NCBI RefSeq assembly: GCF_016899955.1
Contig: NZ_JACJJL010000002.1
Location: forward strand, 62,001-126,000
Length of the DNA: 64,000 bases
Origin: Marseilla massiliensis
GTDB lineage: Bacteria > Bacteroidota > Bacteroidia > Bacteroidales > Bacteroidaceae
Direction of reading: 5' to 3'
Positions 1 through 9,463 of the stretch are shown one piece after another (position 1 is the first letter of the stretch; every line of letters begins with the position of its first letter). The notes under the pieces are model-generated. The model was not told the DNA's origin. It worked only from the letters and a program-made list of their open reading frames with translations, and did no database searches. The translations under genes were made by a program, and so were the position numbers.

Positions 1-958
1 GCGGGCTGCCAGCGCTGCCAACCACACAGCCACCCACCTGCTTGACTACGCGCTGAAACAGGTGCTCGGCGAGCACGTCGAGCAGAAAGGCTCGTATGTA
101 AGCGCCGACACACTGCGCTTCGACTTCTCGCATTTCCAGAAGGTTACGGACGAAGAGCTCCGCCAAACGGAGCGTATCGTCAACGAGATGATACGCCAGG
201 ACCTGCCGCTCGACGAGCACCGCGACATGCCTTTGGCCGAAGCTAAGGAGATGGGGGCCGTGGCCCTGTTCGGAGAGAAGTACGGCGACAAGGTGCGCGT
301 GGTGCGTTTCGGCCCCAGCTGCGAGTTCTGCGGCGGCATCCACGCCCATTCTACAGGCCGCATAGGCATGTTCAAGATAATCAGCGAGAGCTCTGTGGCA
401 GCCGGTGTGCGCCGCATCGAGGCCAAGACCGGCCGTGAGTGCGAAGAGTTGCTCTACGGCATAGAGGACACCCTGAAGGCCATCCGCTCGCTGTTCAACA
501 ACGCCAAAGACCTGAAAGGCGTGATTGGCAAGTACATCGAGGAGCACGACACGATGAGGAAAGAGATAGAAAGCTTCGAGGCCCAGGCCGTGGAGCGTGC
601 CAAGGACAGCCTTGTGGAGAAGGCGCGCACCATAAACGGCGTCAAGGTTATCACGGCCGTGATGCCCATCGACCCTGCCCGGGCCAAGGATCTCGTGTTC
701 AAGATACGCCAGGCTGTGCCCGAAAACCTGCTTTGCGCCATCGGCACAGACGGCGGCGGCAAGCCAATGATAAGCGTGATGCTCAGCGACGACATGGTGA
801 AAGACCACGGGCTGAATGCCGGCCAGATGGTTCGCGAGGCCGCAAAGCTGATTCAAGGCGGTGGCGGAGGCCAGCCTCACTATGCCACGGCGGGCGGCAA
901 GAACCCCGACGGGCTTAGCGCCGCCATCGACAAGGTGGTGGAACTGGCCAACCTGTAG
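1..958 (+). CDS. alaS: Alanine--tRNA ligase, C-terminal part (5' end outside window)
   Basis: Charges tRNA-Ala with alanine in the cytoplasm and hydrolyses mischarged Ser/Gly-tRNA-Ala. The frame is open from base 2, so only the editing and C-terminal parts are present. Seen: the editing-site motif NHTATHLL at about bases 23-46 (HxxxH), and [13 protein letters not shown] near base 330, which supplies the CxxxH half of the zinc/editing site, followed by [14 protein letters not shown], the AlaRS/AlaX signature. A coiled-coil stretch and a Gly-rich DHHA1 domain ([14 protein letters not shown]) close the protein. The catalytic domain lies upstream of the window. The gene ends just before a strong hairpin terminator and converges on the M16 peptidase gene. 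Family assignment is secure. Confidence 0.96.
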   Translation, partial: RAASAANHTATHLLDYALKQVLGEHVEQKGSYVSADTLRFDFSHFQKVTDEELRQTERIVNEMIRQDLPLDEHRDMPLAEAKEMGAVALFGEKYGDKVRVVRFGPSCEFCGGIHAHSTGRIGMFKIISESSVAAGVRRIEAKTGRECEELLYGIEDTLKAIRSLFNNAKDLKGVIGKYIEEHDTMRKEIESFEAQAVERAKDSLVEKARTINGVKVITAVMPIDPARAKDLVFKIRQAVPENLLCAIGTDGGGKPMISVMLSDDMVKDHGLNAGQMVREAAKLIQGGGGGQPHYATAGGKNPDGLSAAIDKVVELANL

Positions 959-990
959 GCCATTGCAGCCTGCTGCCAACTACAAATAGC

Positions 991-1036
991 GGGAGTCCCG
1001 ACATGCGCATTGCATGTCGGGGCTCCCCTTTTCTTT
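991..1036 (+). terminator. Rho-independent terminator of alaS
   Basis: A 16-bp stem, with one G-T pair, encloses a 5-nt loop (arms 991-1006 and 1012-1027) and is followed by CTTTTCTTTG. It lies 33 nt after the alaS stop in the spacer between two convergent genes. Confidence 0.85.
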
Positions 1037-1050
1037 GCCGTGCCCACAGC

Positions 1051-3954
1051 CTATTTCTTTCGTGAAAACATGCTGCTAATGTCGCCTTTGCGCAGTTCCA
1101 CCACCTCGCCGTATTTCTCGAGAGCCTTCATCTCGGCCTTGCCGATGTTGCCTACAACAAGGTAAACACGCACGGCCGGCCTTACCACATCGGAATAAAA
1201 GCCTTCGACATCGGATGCCACGGCTTTCTCAATCAACGGCACGCGCTGCCTTTCGGGATCGGAATCATATCCATACAGCCGTCGCCAAGCGATGTATTCA
1301 CCGACGTCGCGCATCGACGGATATTCATTGTTTATAGAGTTGAGCAAGTTTCGGCGCGCCGTCTCGAAGCCGCTGAGGCGCAGCGGCATGTTGTCAAACA
1401 GGCTGTCGACGGTGGCCACGGCCGTGAGCACCTTGTCGGCCTGCGTGCCCGTGATGGTATGGTAAGCCGTCGGGGCGTCGCCAAATTTGGCCATCAACGG
1501 CAATGTAAGCCACCCGTAAGAGGAATATGCCAGCGAACGGAACTCGCGCATTTCCTGGAACAACACCGACGACATGCTTCCGCCGAAATATTCGGCCCAC
1601 AATTGCTCTGTCACACGACGGGGCACGGTGGGCGACGGGGGCAGCACTGTGTAGGTGCCCACATTGGCCTGCCGGGCGCCAGGGGCATTGTAGACAAACA
1701 CCATCGGCCTGTCGTATGCCTTCAGGGGCCTGTTGATGAAACGGCAGGGCACGTTGATTGCGTCGACGTCGATGCTGTTGCGCACGGCAAGGGCAACGCT
1801 GTCGGCAGCCATCGAACCACAATAGAGTACCATGCACTCAGTGTGCAACAAGTCTTTAAACCACTTCACCATCCCGTCGGCCCCGATACGCTTCAACTGG
1901 CCGGCCGTCACGGCGTTCAGGTAAGACGACTTGTCGCCATAGGCAATCTTTTCCACTACGGCACGCACTATGTCCGAATAGTCTTCGGCAAAGGTGCCTG
2001 CGCTGAGCTTTGCGCCAGTGACCAGCTCGGCCATCTTGTCTTTGTCGGCCTTGACGCGCCTGACGAAATGGGCGAAAAGCCTCATGGTGGGCTCGAAATT
2101 GCGGTCGAGGCCCATCAGCGAAATGGTGAACGAGTTGTGGTCGCTGCCAAACGAAAGGCGGCTGCCGAGCCGTGCCAACGCCGCCGACAGCCCGAGGCGC
2201 GACAGCGAGTCGGTGCCGAGGTCGCCCATGTAGTCGGCCACGCTGCTTGCCAAGGGGTCGTCGAGCGTGCCTTTGGCAAACACGAAGTCGATGCTGAACA
2301 CATCGTTGACGTCGTTCCTTACCGCATAGAGTGTTGCCAGGGGCGCAAGGCTCATGCGGCGGGCATAGCTGTCGAAGTTGACAAACCTCGGGCTTACCTT
2401 CCCCGGATGCCCGCCAACGAGCCACTGGGCGTAATCCGAGCGTGCATCTACATTGCGCGGGATCACGGGCTTGTAGCCGGGCTGCGACAGCCTGTCCTTC
2501 TGATAGGTGCCAAACTTCTTGACCAGTCGCATGTAATTGCCGTCGAAGTATTTGTTGGCGGCCGCCATCACATCGGCCTTGGTGAGTTGCGCCACTCTCG
2601 ACTGCCGCCCAACATAATCGTCCCACGACGCGGCGCCATACCCGAAAGCGTCGAGCATGAGCAAGGCGCGCCCGTCTATGGTCTCGGTGCTCAGCTTGAA
2701 ATCGAGTTCTTCGGCCAGTTTCAGGGCATCGAGCATGGTGTCGGGAAACTCGCCGCGCTTCACCCTGCCTATCATTTCGTAGCAAAGCCGCTCGGCCTTC
2801 TTCTTCGAACCGAACGGAATCTTGGGCACGGCGCCTACCAAGGTGAAGCCCGCATCCTTGAAAGCCGCCGGAACCGCATAGCCGGCCATGATGGCCTTGG
2901 TGTCAGCAAGCGAGTCGAGCAGCCCCGAACCGCTGCCGTTGGACAGTATCTGCGAGGCCATGTCCAACGCCACGTAGTCGGAATCTTCCTCGGTCGGGGT
3001 GTGGTATGCCAATGCCGTGACCTTGACAAGGGGTATCGGGAGCTTTATCCCCACGGTGCGCGTACCGTCAAACGGCTTGAGCGCAAAGGGCGCTGATGGC
3101 GGGGCGCAGCCCGGCCTGATGCGCCCGAACGACCGCTCGAGCAGCGGCATCAGTGTGTCGGCGCAGATGTCGCCGCACATTATCAGGCCCATGTTGCCCG
3201 CGACGTAATACTTGCCGAAAAACTCCCGCATCTCGTTAAGGCTCGGGTTCTTCAGGCTCTCGGTGCTGCCAATGACAGGATGCACGTAAGGACCGCCTTC
3301 GAGCACAGCCCCCAACAGGTGCTCCATGGCCGGCGCCAGCAGGTTGTCGGCCACCATGTTCTTCTCCTCGTACACTGTCTCGAGCTCGCTCTGGAACATC
3401 CTGAACACGGGATTTATCATTCGCTCGCTGCACAGTTCGGCCCACTGGCCCACAAACTCGGGGGCGAACGTATTGTAAAAAATAGTGAAATCGTAAGACG
3501 TGGCGGCGTTGAGCCCCGACCCTCCGAAGTAAGATATCAGGTTGTTGAACTCGTTTGGTATCACGTATTCGGCCGCCTTGTGGCTCAGCCGGTTGATGTC
3601 GGCCTGCAAACCGCGCCGCACGCCGGCGTCGGTGGTTTTGGCCAGCAGGTCGTACTTGGCCGCTATGGAGTCGAGCCACTGTTTCTCGGCCTCATAATCC
3701 GTGGTGCCTATCTTGTCGGTACCCTTAAACATAAGGTGCTCGAAATAGTGGGCTATGCCCGTATTGGGGCATTGGTTGGCTCCGGTCTTGACCACCACGG
3801 CTCCCAGCACCTTTGGTTGCGAATGGTCTTCGCTCAGCCATACGGTCATGCCGTTGGCCAGTTTAAACTGCCTTACACTTGTGTCGCCTGTCCCAAAAGC
3901 CTGCAAACAACAGGCGGCCAGGGCTATTGCTACCGTAAACAATGATTTTTTCAT
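1051..3954 (-). CDS. M16 family zinc metallopeptidase (insulinase/pitrilysin type), secreted
   Basis: A 967-residue clamshell zinc protease, probably periplasmic or envelope-located. The start MKKSLFTVAIALAACC gives a clean signal peptide; the longer reading from 4164 begins upstream of the predicted transcription start and is disfavoured. The inverted zinc motif HYFEH is at residues 69-73. A downstream Glu ligand lies in ETVYEEKNM, about residue 193. The length fits two M16A/M16C-like halves, the second being the inactive half. Transcribed alone from a promoter at 4135-4165, it converges on alaS. The substrate cannot be told from sequence; Bacteroidales M16 proteins are usually annotated simply as insulinase family. 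Confidence 0.93.
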   Translation of the reverse strand: MKKSLFTVAIALAACCLQAFGTGDTSVRQFKLANGMTVWLSEDHSQPKVLGAVVVKTGANQCPNTGIAHYFEHLMFKGTDKIGTTDYEAEKQWLDSIAAKYDLLAKTTDAGVRRGLQADINRLSHKAAEYVIPNEFNNLISYFGGSGLNAATSYDFTIFYNTFAPEFVGQWAELCSERMINPVFRMFQSELETVYEEKNMVADNLLAPAMEHLLGAVLEGGPYVHPVIGSTESLKNPSLNEMREFFGKYYVAGNMGLIMCGDICADTLMPLLERSFGRIRPGCAPPSAPFALKPFDGTRTVGIKLPIPLVKVTALAYHTPTEEDSDYVALDMASQILSNGSGSGLLDSLADTKAIMAGYAVPAAFKDAGFTLVGAVPKIPFGSKKKAERLCYEMIGRVKRGEFPDTMLDALKLAEELDFKLSTETIDGRALLMLDAFGYGAASWDDYVGRQSRVAQLTKADVMAAANKYFDGNYMRLVKKFGTYQKDRLSQPGYKPVIPRNVDARSDYAQWLVGGHPGKVSPRFVNFDSYARRMSLAPLATLYAVRNDVNDVFSIDFVFAKGTLDDPLASSVADYMGDLGTDSLSRLGLSAALARLGSRLSFGSDHNSFTISLMGLDRNFEPTMRLFAHFVRRVKADKDKMAELVTGAKLSAGTFAEDYSDIVRAVVEKIAYGDKSSYLNAVTAGQLKRIGADGMVKWFKDLLHTECMVLYCGSMAADSVALAVRNSIDVDAINVPCRFINRPLKAYDRPMVFVYNAPGARQANVGTYTVLPPSPTVPRRVTEQLWAEYFGGSMSSVLFQEMREFRSLAYSSYGWLTLPLMAKFGDAPTAYHTITGTQADKVLTAVATVDSLFDNMPLRLSGFETARRNLLNSINNEYPSMRDVGEYIAWRRLYGYDSDPERQRVPLIEKAVASDVEGFYSDVVRPAVRVYLVVGNIGKAEMKALEKYGEVVELRKGDISSMFSRKK

Positions 3955-4134
3955 AACCTCACGCTTTAGGTTCACCATACTGCCCACACCGTCAAAAGGC
4001 TGCCGTCCGGGGGCTGCCGTGCCCCACTGGCAGAGTGCCGTCGCCGCCACCAGTGGGATTGATGGCGGCCGTTGCCTCAGCACCACATGCCGGAACAATG
4101 CCACCGGTCTGTATGCAGGCATTTCGCAACATCG

Positions 4135-4165
4135 CAAATCTACTGATATTTCCCGACAAGACAAA
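4135..4165 (-). promoter_or_regulatory. Bacteroidetes-type promoter for the M16 peptidase gene
   Basis: On the minus strand a -33 TTTG (4162-4165) is followed after exactly 19 nt by a -7 TAGATTTG (4135-4142), matching TTTG-N19-TAnnTTTG. It predicts a leader of about 170 nt and excludes the upstream in-frame start at 4164. Confidence 0.7.
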
Positions 4166-4376
4166 CTGTTTCGCAGGGTAATTGCCTGATATTATGCTAT
4201 TTTAACACAGACGACACGCAGCACGCCACCCCCCGGCAAATGGCGCAGGCCAAGCCTCGGCGCATCCGCCCGCCATAGATGGTCGGACCGAAAAAGCAAC
4301 GCACAACGGGGTTGCGCCCGCTGCCCAATGACCGACGGCATGGCGCCCGCATGCCTACCGCCCCACCCCAAACAGC

Positions 4377-4508
4377 AATACGGCACTTTTCGCTCTGCAA
4401 CATGGGCCGTTTTGCAACCCCAAACGGCACGTTTTGCAAGCCCGAAAGGCCCATATCGCAACCCACTGCAAACCAGCGCGTTAGCCCAAACAGCCATGGC
4501 CGCATTCA
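4377..4508 (+). repeat. 22-bp-period degenerate repeat array 1 (six units)
   Basis: Six consecutive 22-nt units fill 4377-4508; the best are 4399-4420, 4421-4442 and 4443-4464, sharing a core like AAACGGCACGTTTTGCAA. There are no unique spacers between units, so it is not a CRISPR array. It sits in the 1.3-kb spacer between the divergent M16 peptidase and esterase genes. The rest of that spacer holds the M16 leader, the 198-bp tandem repeats and the esterase promoter; I see no gene in it. Confidence 0.7.
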
Positions 4509-4565
4509 TTTTCTGGAAAAATGAACGCCAAACAGCGGAGGCACCGCTCCGGCAAAACGAGCCAG

Positions 4566-5119
4566 TTGCCCCGCAGGTTGGACGGCGAGCGTGGCGAAGG
4601 CGTAGCGGGCTACGACGAGGCACGGCGGCGGACAAGATGCCGGCAAGGGCACGGAAGCGGTTGGGAAGCATGATGGCGGCGATAAAACAAGCCCAAGGCG
4701 GTCAAAAGGGGGGTTTGGGTTAAACCCGAATCACACTTTTGAGACCAAAGCGATTCTGCGCCATTGCCCCGCAGCTTGGACGGCGAGCGTGGCGAAGGCG
4801 TAGCGGGCTACGCCGAGACACGGCGGCGGACAAGATGCAGGCAAGGGCACGGAAGCGGTTGGGAAGCATGATGGCGGCGATAAAACAAGCCCAAGGCGGT
4901 CAAAAGGGGGATTTGGGTTAAACCCGAATCACACTTTTGAGACCAAAGCGATTCTGCGCCATTGCCCCGCAGCTTGGACGGCGAGCGTGGCGAAGGCGTA
5001 GCGGGCTACGACGAGGCACGGCGGCGGACAAGATGCCGGCAAGGGCATGGAAGCGGTTGGGAAGCATGATGGCGGCGATAAAACAAGCCCAAGGCGGTCA
5101 AAAGGGGGATTTGGGTTAA
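4566..5119 (+). repeat. 198-bp direct tandem repeat, about 2.8 copies
   Basis: Copies begin at 4566, 4764 and 4962, an exact 198-bp period, and differ at only a few positions; the third stops at about 5119, just before the esterase promoter. Each copy carries an inverted repeat GCGTAGCGGGCTACG (perfect GCGTAGCGGGCTACGC in copy 2) and a GGGTTAAACCC palindrome at the unit junction. Each copy also leaves open a 49-60-codon Arg-rich frame, but nothing suggests it is translated. High identity implies recent duplication or homogenisation. Confidence 0.85.
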
Positions 5120-5136
5120 AAAACAAAACCGTTTGT

Positions 5137-5167
5137 TTTGTGTTGTCTGCGATTTGATGTAACTTTG
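5137..5167 (+). promoter_or_regulatory. Promoter of the duplicated SGNH esterase gene
   Basis: TTTG at 5137-5140 and TAACTTTG at 5160-5167, 19 nt apart, match the Bacteroidetes primary sigma consensus exactly. It lies 18 nt after the last 198-bp repeat, so the repeats end precisely at the promoter. Confidence 0.8.
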
Positions 5168-5233
5168 CAGAAGTCAAAAACAAACTGAGGCAAAGGAGCG
5201 GCCTGCCGCGCCATGCAACCAAAAACAAGACAA

Positions 5234-6853
5234 ATGAAAAAACTGATTTCAGCTATCGCCGCACTGTGCGTGTCGGCGCCAATGGCTTTCGGACAAGTAC
5301 CAAAGCCGGTTGAGGATGTGAACAAAGTAGTAGACAACACCCCCGACAGTATAGCCAAAGCCCTGATGTCACGCCCCGCGCCGGGCACCACACGCAAGAA
5401 AGGCAAGCCCGTGGCCTTCTTCATCGGCGACTCAACCATGCGCAACGGCACTCTCGGCAACGGCAACAACGGGCAGTGGGGATGGGGCTTTTTCATCAGC
5501 GACTACTTTGACCCGACGAAGATAAGCGTTGAGAACCAGGCCCTCGGAGGCATGAGCACACGCACATTCTACAAGCAGCTGTGGCCCGACATACGCAAGG
5601 CGTTGCGCCCGGGCGACTGGGTGATCATCTCGCTGGGCCACAACGACAACGGCCCATACGACAGCGGACGGGCCCGCGCCGTGCTGCCCGGCACCGGCAA
5701 CGACTCGATCATTGTGACGATAAAGGAGACCGGCGCCAAGGATACCGTATATACCTACGGCGGCTACATGCGCAAGTACATCGAAGAGTGCCGCAAGGCA
5801 GGGGCCAACCCCGTGCTCATGTCGCTCACCCCGCGCGACGCCTACGGCAAGGACGGCAAGATTGTGCGCAAGCAACAGAGCCAATGGCTCGAGCAGATAA
5901 GCCGCGAGCAAAGCGTGCCCTACGTAGACCTCAACGAGATATCGGCCGCCAAGCTCGACAAGTACGGCCGCTGGAAGGAGAGCTACCATTTCTACAAAGA
6001 CCACATACACACCAGTAAGTTCGGCGCCGAGATGAACGCCCGCTCCGCAGCCGAGGGCATTGCGGCAAGCACCGACCCCGCCCTGGCTCCGCTGCAGGCC
6101 ATGATGCACAACGTCGAGCTGCCCACCGTTGCCGTGAAACGCGAGAAGGGCAAGCCGGTGGTGTTCATCACGGGCGACTCGACGGTCAAGAATACCGACA
6201 AAGACCCCGACGGCATGTGGGGATGGGGGTCGCAGGCATACACCGTGTTCGACTCGACGAAGGTCACATGCGCCAATTGCGCCAAGGCCGGACGCTCAAC
6301 CCGCACCTACCTCAACGAGGGGCGGTGGGACCAAGTGTACAATTCGCTGCAGCCGGGCGACTTTGTCCTCATTCAGTTCGGCCACAATGACATAGGCCCC
6401 ATCGACGACAAGAAGATGCGGGGCGTCATACCCGGCACCGCCGACTCAAGCCATGTGTACCGCATGAAAGACTCGGGCATGTATGAAGTGGTATATACCT
6501 TCGGGTGGTACCTGAAGAAATTCATCCAAGACGTGCGCGAAAAGGGAGCCACACCCATACTCCTCTCGCTCACACCGCGCAACGAATGGCCCGGCGGAAA
6601 GATTGAGCGCCGCAACGACACCTACGGCAAATGGTACCGCGAAGTGGCCAAGGAGACCGGCGTAGAGTTTGTAGACGTACACAACATCACCGCCGACTAC
6701 CTCGACAAGAAATGCGGCAGCAAGGAGAAGGCCATGGAGTACTACAACCACGACCACACCCACACGTCGCTGCTCGGCGCACAGACCAACGCCAAGAGCG
6801 TGGCAAAGGGGCTGCGCGACATAAAGAGCCCGCTGGCGGATTACTTGAAATAA
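5234..6853 (+). CDS. Secreted two-domain SGNH/GDSL esterase, rhamnogalacturonan acetylesterase (CE12) type
   Basis: A 539-residue protein with a signal peptide (MKKLISAIAALCVSAPMAFG) and two tandem SGNH-hydrolase domains. Domain 1 has block I GDST at residues 65-68, GHNDNG (block III) and DHIHTS near its end. Domain 2 repeats the pattern with GDST at 314-317, GHNDIG and HDHTHTS. Both keep the Ser, Asn and Asp-x-x-His residues of the fold, so both look active. CE12 members remove acetyl groups from rhamnogalacturonan I and related pectic glycans; that substrate is inferred. An upstream Met at 5213 is possible but gives a worse signal peptide. It has its own promoter and no gene in its operon. 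Confidence 0.85.
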   Translation: MKKLISAIAALCVSAPMAFGQVPKPVEDVNKVVDNTPDSIAKALMSRPAPGTTRKKGKPVAFFIGDSTMRNGTLGNGNNGQWGWGFFISDYFDPTKISVENQALGGMSTRTFYKQLWPDIRKALRPGDWVIISLGHNDNGPYDSGRARAVLPGTGNDSIIVTIKETGAKDTVYTYGGYMRKYIEECRKAGANPVLMSLTPRDAYGKDGKIVRKQQSQWLEQISREQSVPYVDLNEISAAKLDKYGRWKESYHFYKDHIHTSKFGAEMNARSAAEGIAASTDPALAPLQAMMHNVELPTVAVKREKGKPVVFITGDSTVKNTDKDPDGMWGWGSQAYTVFDSTKVTCANCAKAGRSTRTYLNEGRWDQVYNSLQPGDFVLIQFGHNDIGPIDDKKMRGVIPGTADSSHVYRMKDSGMYEVVYTFGWYLKKFIQDVREKGATPILLSLTPRNEWPGGKIERRNDTYGKWYREVAKETGVEFVDVHNITADYLDKKCGSKEKAMEYYNHDHTHTSLLGAQTNAKSVAKGLRDIKSPLADYLK

Positions 6854-7103
6854 CCCGCCAAACGGGGTTTGGGACATTGCATTGCCACCATCGCCGCAGT
6901 GACCCTACGGGCCACTGAGCCATTGGCACCGCCACGGCCTAAGCCGCAAAAGGCACAGCCGGGCACGGAGGCACAAGAAGGCCGCGACGCGACGGTGGCA
7001 ATGCCCCCCCGAAACCCACCCGCAATGACAAGACAACCATAAATCACAACCGGCCCACGGCACCCGAGCCACAAGGCCAAGACATCGAAACCTCATCACT
7101 TCA

Positions 7104-9056
7104 ATGATAGACAGAGCCACCGTAGAACGCATTCTCGACGCCACGGAAATAGTAGACGTGGTGTCTGAATTCGTGACGCTGCGCAAGCGAGGGGTAAATT
7201 ACGTGGGGCTGTGCCCCTTCCACGACGACAAGACCCCGTCGTTCTACGTATCGCCAACCAAAGGGGTGTGCAAGTGCTTTGCCTGCGGCAAGGGAGGCAA
7301 CGCCGTGCACTTCCTCATGGAGCACGAACAGATAACCTACCCCGAAGCCCTGCGCTGGCTCGCAAGGAAATACAACATAGAGATAAAAGAGCGGGAACTG
7401 AGCGACGAAGAGAAGCGCGAGGCCGGCGAACGCGAGAGCATGTTCATCGTCAACGAGTGGGCGCTGGAATACTTCCAGAGCGTGATGGCCAACGACCCCG
7501 ACGGACGCGCCATAGGCAAACAGTACTTCAGAAGCCGCGGCTTCCGCGACGACATCATCAGCAAGTTCCAGCTTGGCTACGCGCTGCCGCGACGCGACGC
7601 CCTCTCAACGGCCGCCAAGGCCAAGGGATACAAGGAGGAGTTCCTCGTGAAGACAGGCCTGTGCTACCGCAAAGACAACGGCGAGCTGGTCGACCGGTAC
7701 GCCGGGCGCGTGATATTCCCGTGGATTAACGTGAGCGGCAAGGTGGTGGCCTTCGGCGGACGGCTGCTCGACTCGCGCACCAAAGGCGTGCAGCAGAAGT
7801 ATGTCAACTCCTCCGACTCGGAGATATACCACAAGGACCACGAGCTCTACGGCATCTACCAGGCCAAGAAATCGATAGTCAAAGAAGACCGGGTGTTCAT
7901 GGTCGAGGGCTACACCGACGTCATCTCGATGCACCAGTGCGGCATAGAGAACGTGGTGGCCAACTCGGGCACGGCCCTCAGCCTGCACCAGATAAGGCTG
8001 CTCAGGCGCTTCACGCCAAACATAGTGCTGCTCTACGACGGCGACGAGGCAGGCATACACGCGGCCATGAGGGGCACCGACATGCTGCTGTCTGAGGGGA
8101 TGAACATCAAGGTGCTGATACTGCCCGACGGCGACGACCCCGACAGCTTCTCGCGAAAGCACACCGCCGAGGAGTTCAGGGCGTACATCGACGACCACCA
8201 GACCGACTTCATTGAGTTCAAGACCAAGCTGATGCTCAACGGCGTGACAGACCCGGTGAAACGCTCGGAGGCCATAAGCAGCATTGTGAAGAGCGTTTCC
8301 GTGATTCCCGACCAGATAACCCGCGACACTTACCTGCACGAGTGCTCCGTGAGACTGCAGATGAGCGAGCGCACGCTGATAGCCACAATGAACCGCTTCA
8401 TCAGCGGCGAACGCGAGGAAAAGGCCAAGGAGGCCGAACGAGAAGAGCGCAGGATGGCGCGCGACGCGGCTGAGGCAACAACAGGAAACGCCCCCATCGG
8501 ACTGCATACCGACGACGAACAGACACGGCAGGTGGAAAGGATGATAATACAAGAGGTGCTCCGCCACGGCGACGAGATAATATTCGAAGGGCTCGAAACA
8601 GACGACGGGCAGACCGTCAACCTGTCTGTCGCGCAATACATCGACTACGATCTCGCGCAAGACGGGCTCAAATTCACCGACGAACTCTACAACCGCATAC
8701 TCGCAGAAGCCGTGGAACACAGCACGGAAGAAGGGTTCAGGGCCGAGAACTACTTTCTCCACCACCCCGACATCGACATAAGCGCACTGGCCGGACAGCT
8801 CGCGCTGAGCCCCTACAGGCTGAGCCGGAGCCTCGAAATGAAGCATACGGCCGACAACCTGCGCCAGCGCGTGACCCACCTGGTGCTCGACCTAAGGATG
8901 AACATTGTAAAGAAACACCTCAAAGACATACAGGCACAGATGCGCACGGCGGGCTCCGACATGGACCGCATAAGGCAACTGATGGAGGAATACAAGGAGG
9001 CCCAGCAACTGCGCGACGTGCTGGCACGCCGCATAGGCAGCGACCTCGTGGTATGA
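7104..9056 (+). CDS. dnaG: DNA primase
   Basis: Synthesises RNA primers at the replication fork with DnaB helicase. The 650-residue protein has the CHC2 zinc-binding domain (C37, H40, C58, C61), the RNA-polymerase core with TOPRIM motifs VEGYTDV (about residue 267) and YDGDEAG (about residue 310), and a C-terminal helicase-binding region. The length is normal for DnaG. The 250-nt upstream spacer (6854-7103) is GC-rich and shows only a weak 6-bp hairpin just after the esterase stop; no promoter was recognised. It is followed on the same strand by the queuosine genes. Confidence 0.97.
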   Translation: MIDRATVERILDATEIVDVVSEFVTLRKRGVNYVGLCPFHDDKTPSFYVSPTKGVCKCFACGKGGNAVHFLMEHEQITYPEALRWLARKYNIEIKERELSDEEKREAGERESMFIVNEWALEYFQSVMANDPDGRAIGKQYFRSRGFRDDIISKFQLGYALPRRDALSTAAKAKGYKEEFLVKTGLCYRKDNGELVDRYAGRVIFPWINVSGKVVAFGGRLLDSRTKGVQQKYVNSSDSEIYHKDHELYGIYQAKKSIVKEDRVFMVEGYTDVISMHQCGIENVVANSGTALSLHQIRLLRRFTPNIVLLYDGDEAGIHAAMRGTDMLLSEGMNIKVLILPDGDDPDSFSRKHTAEEFRAYIDDHQTDFIEFKTKLMLNGVTDPVKRSEAISSIVKSVSVIPDQITRDTYLHECSVRLQMSERTLIATMNRFISGEREEKAKEAEREERRMARDAAEATTGNAPIGLHTDDEQTRQVERMIIQEVLRHGDEIIFEGLETDDGQTVNLSVAQYIDYDLAQDGLKFTDELYNRILAEAVEHSTEEGFRAENYFLHHPDIDISALAGQLALSPYRLSRSLEMKHTADNLRQRVTHLVLDLRMNIVKKHLKDIQAQMRTAGSDMDRIRQLMEEYKEAQQLRDVLARRIGSDLVV

Positions 9057-9121
9057 CCAGCCCGCCGCTAAGTGGCCGTAGTGCCTTGTCAACTATTCAC
9101 AACCAACATTACAAAGCAATC

Positions 9122-9463
9122 ATGTATTACATAGAAAAAAGACTGGAGATATCTGCGAGCCACCAACTCAGGCTCAACTACGAGAGCAAATGCTCGAGGC
9201 TGCACGGCCACAACTGGATTGTCACCATCTTCTGCCGGGCAAAAGAGCTCGACGAAAACGGCATGGTGTGCGACTTTACGCACATCAAGGCGAGGATACA
9301 CGACTATCTTGACCATGGCAACCTCAACGAACTGCTGCCTTTCAACCCCACGGCAGAGAACATGGCGCGATGGTGCGTGGAGCAAGTGCCAAACTGTTAC
9401 AAGGCCATTGTGCAAGAGAGTGAGGGCAACACTGCCACATACGTCAGGGATGAAGAGGATTAA
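9122..9463 (+). CDS. queD: 6-carboxy-5,6,7,8-tetrahydropterin synthase
   Basis: Converts dihydroneopterin triphosphate to 6-carboxytetrahydropterin, the second step of queuosine and 7-deazaguanine synthesis. The 113-residue protein has the family's zinc ligands H14 (SASHQL) and H28/H30 (LHGHNW) and the catalytic Cys C24 (KCSRLHGH). The start MYYIEKRLEIS was chosen because the open frame upstream overlaps the dnaG stop and adds no family sequence. The gene overlaps queE by 14 nt, so the two are probably translationally coupled. Confidence 0.93.
   Translation: MYYIEKRLEISASHQLRLNYESKCSRLHGHNWIVTIFCRAKELDENGMVCDFTHIKARIHDYLDHGNLNELLPFNPTAENMARWCVEQVPNCYKAIVQESEGNTATYVRDEED

Noticed and set aside
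1459..3096. A 545-residue open frame on the + strand
   Set aside because: It is antisense to the M16 peptidase, whose HxxEH motif and promoter support the other strand.
3955..4164. N-terminal extension of the M16 peptidase starting at 4164
   Set aside because: It would begin upstream of the predicted transcription start and would hide the clean signal peptide at 3954.
4739..5119. Family of small Arg-rich genes in the 198-bp repeats
   Set aside because: The frames have no promoter or ribosome-binding site, start in repeat boundary sequence, and their composition follows the GC-rich repeat; conservation here only reflects DNA duplication.
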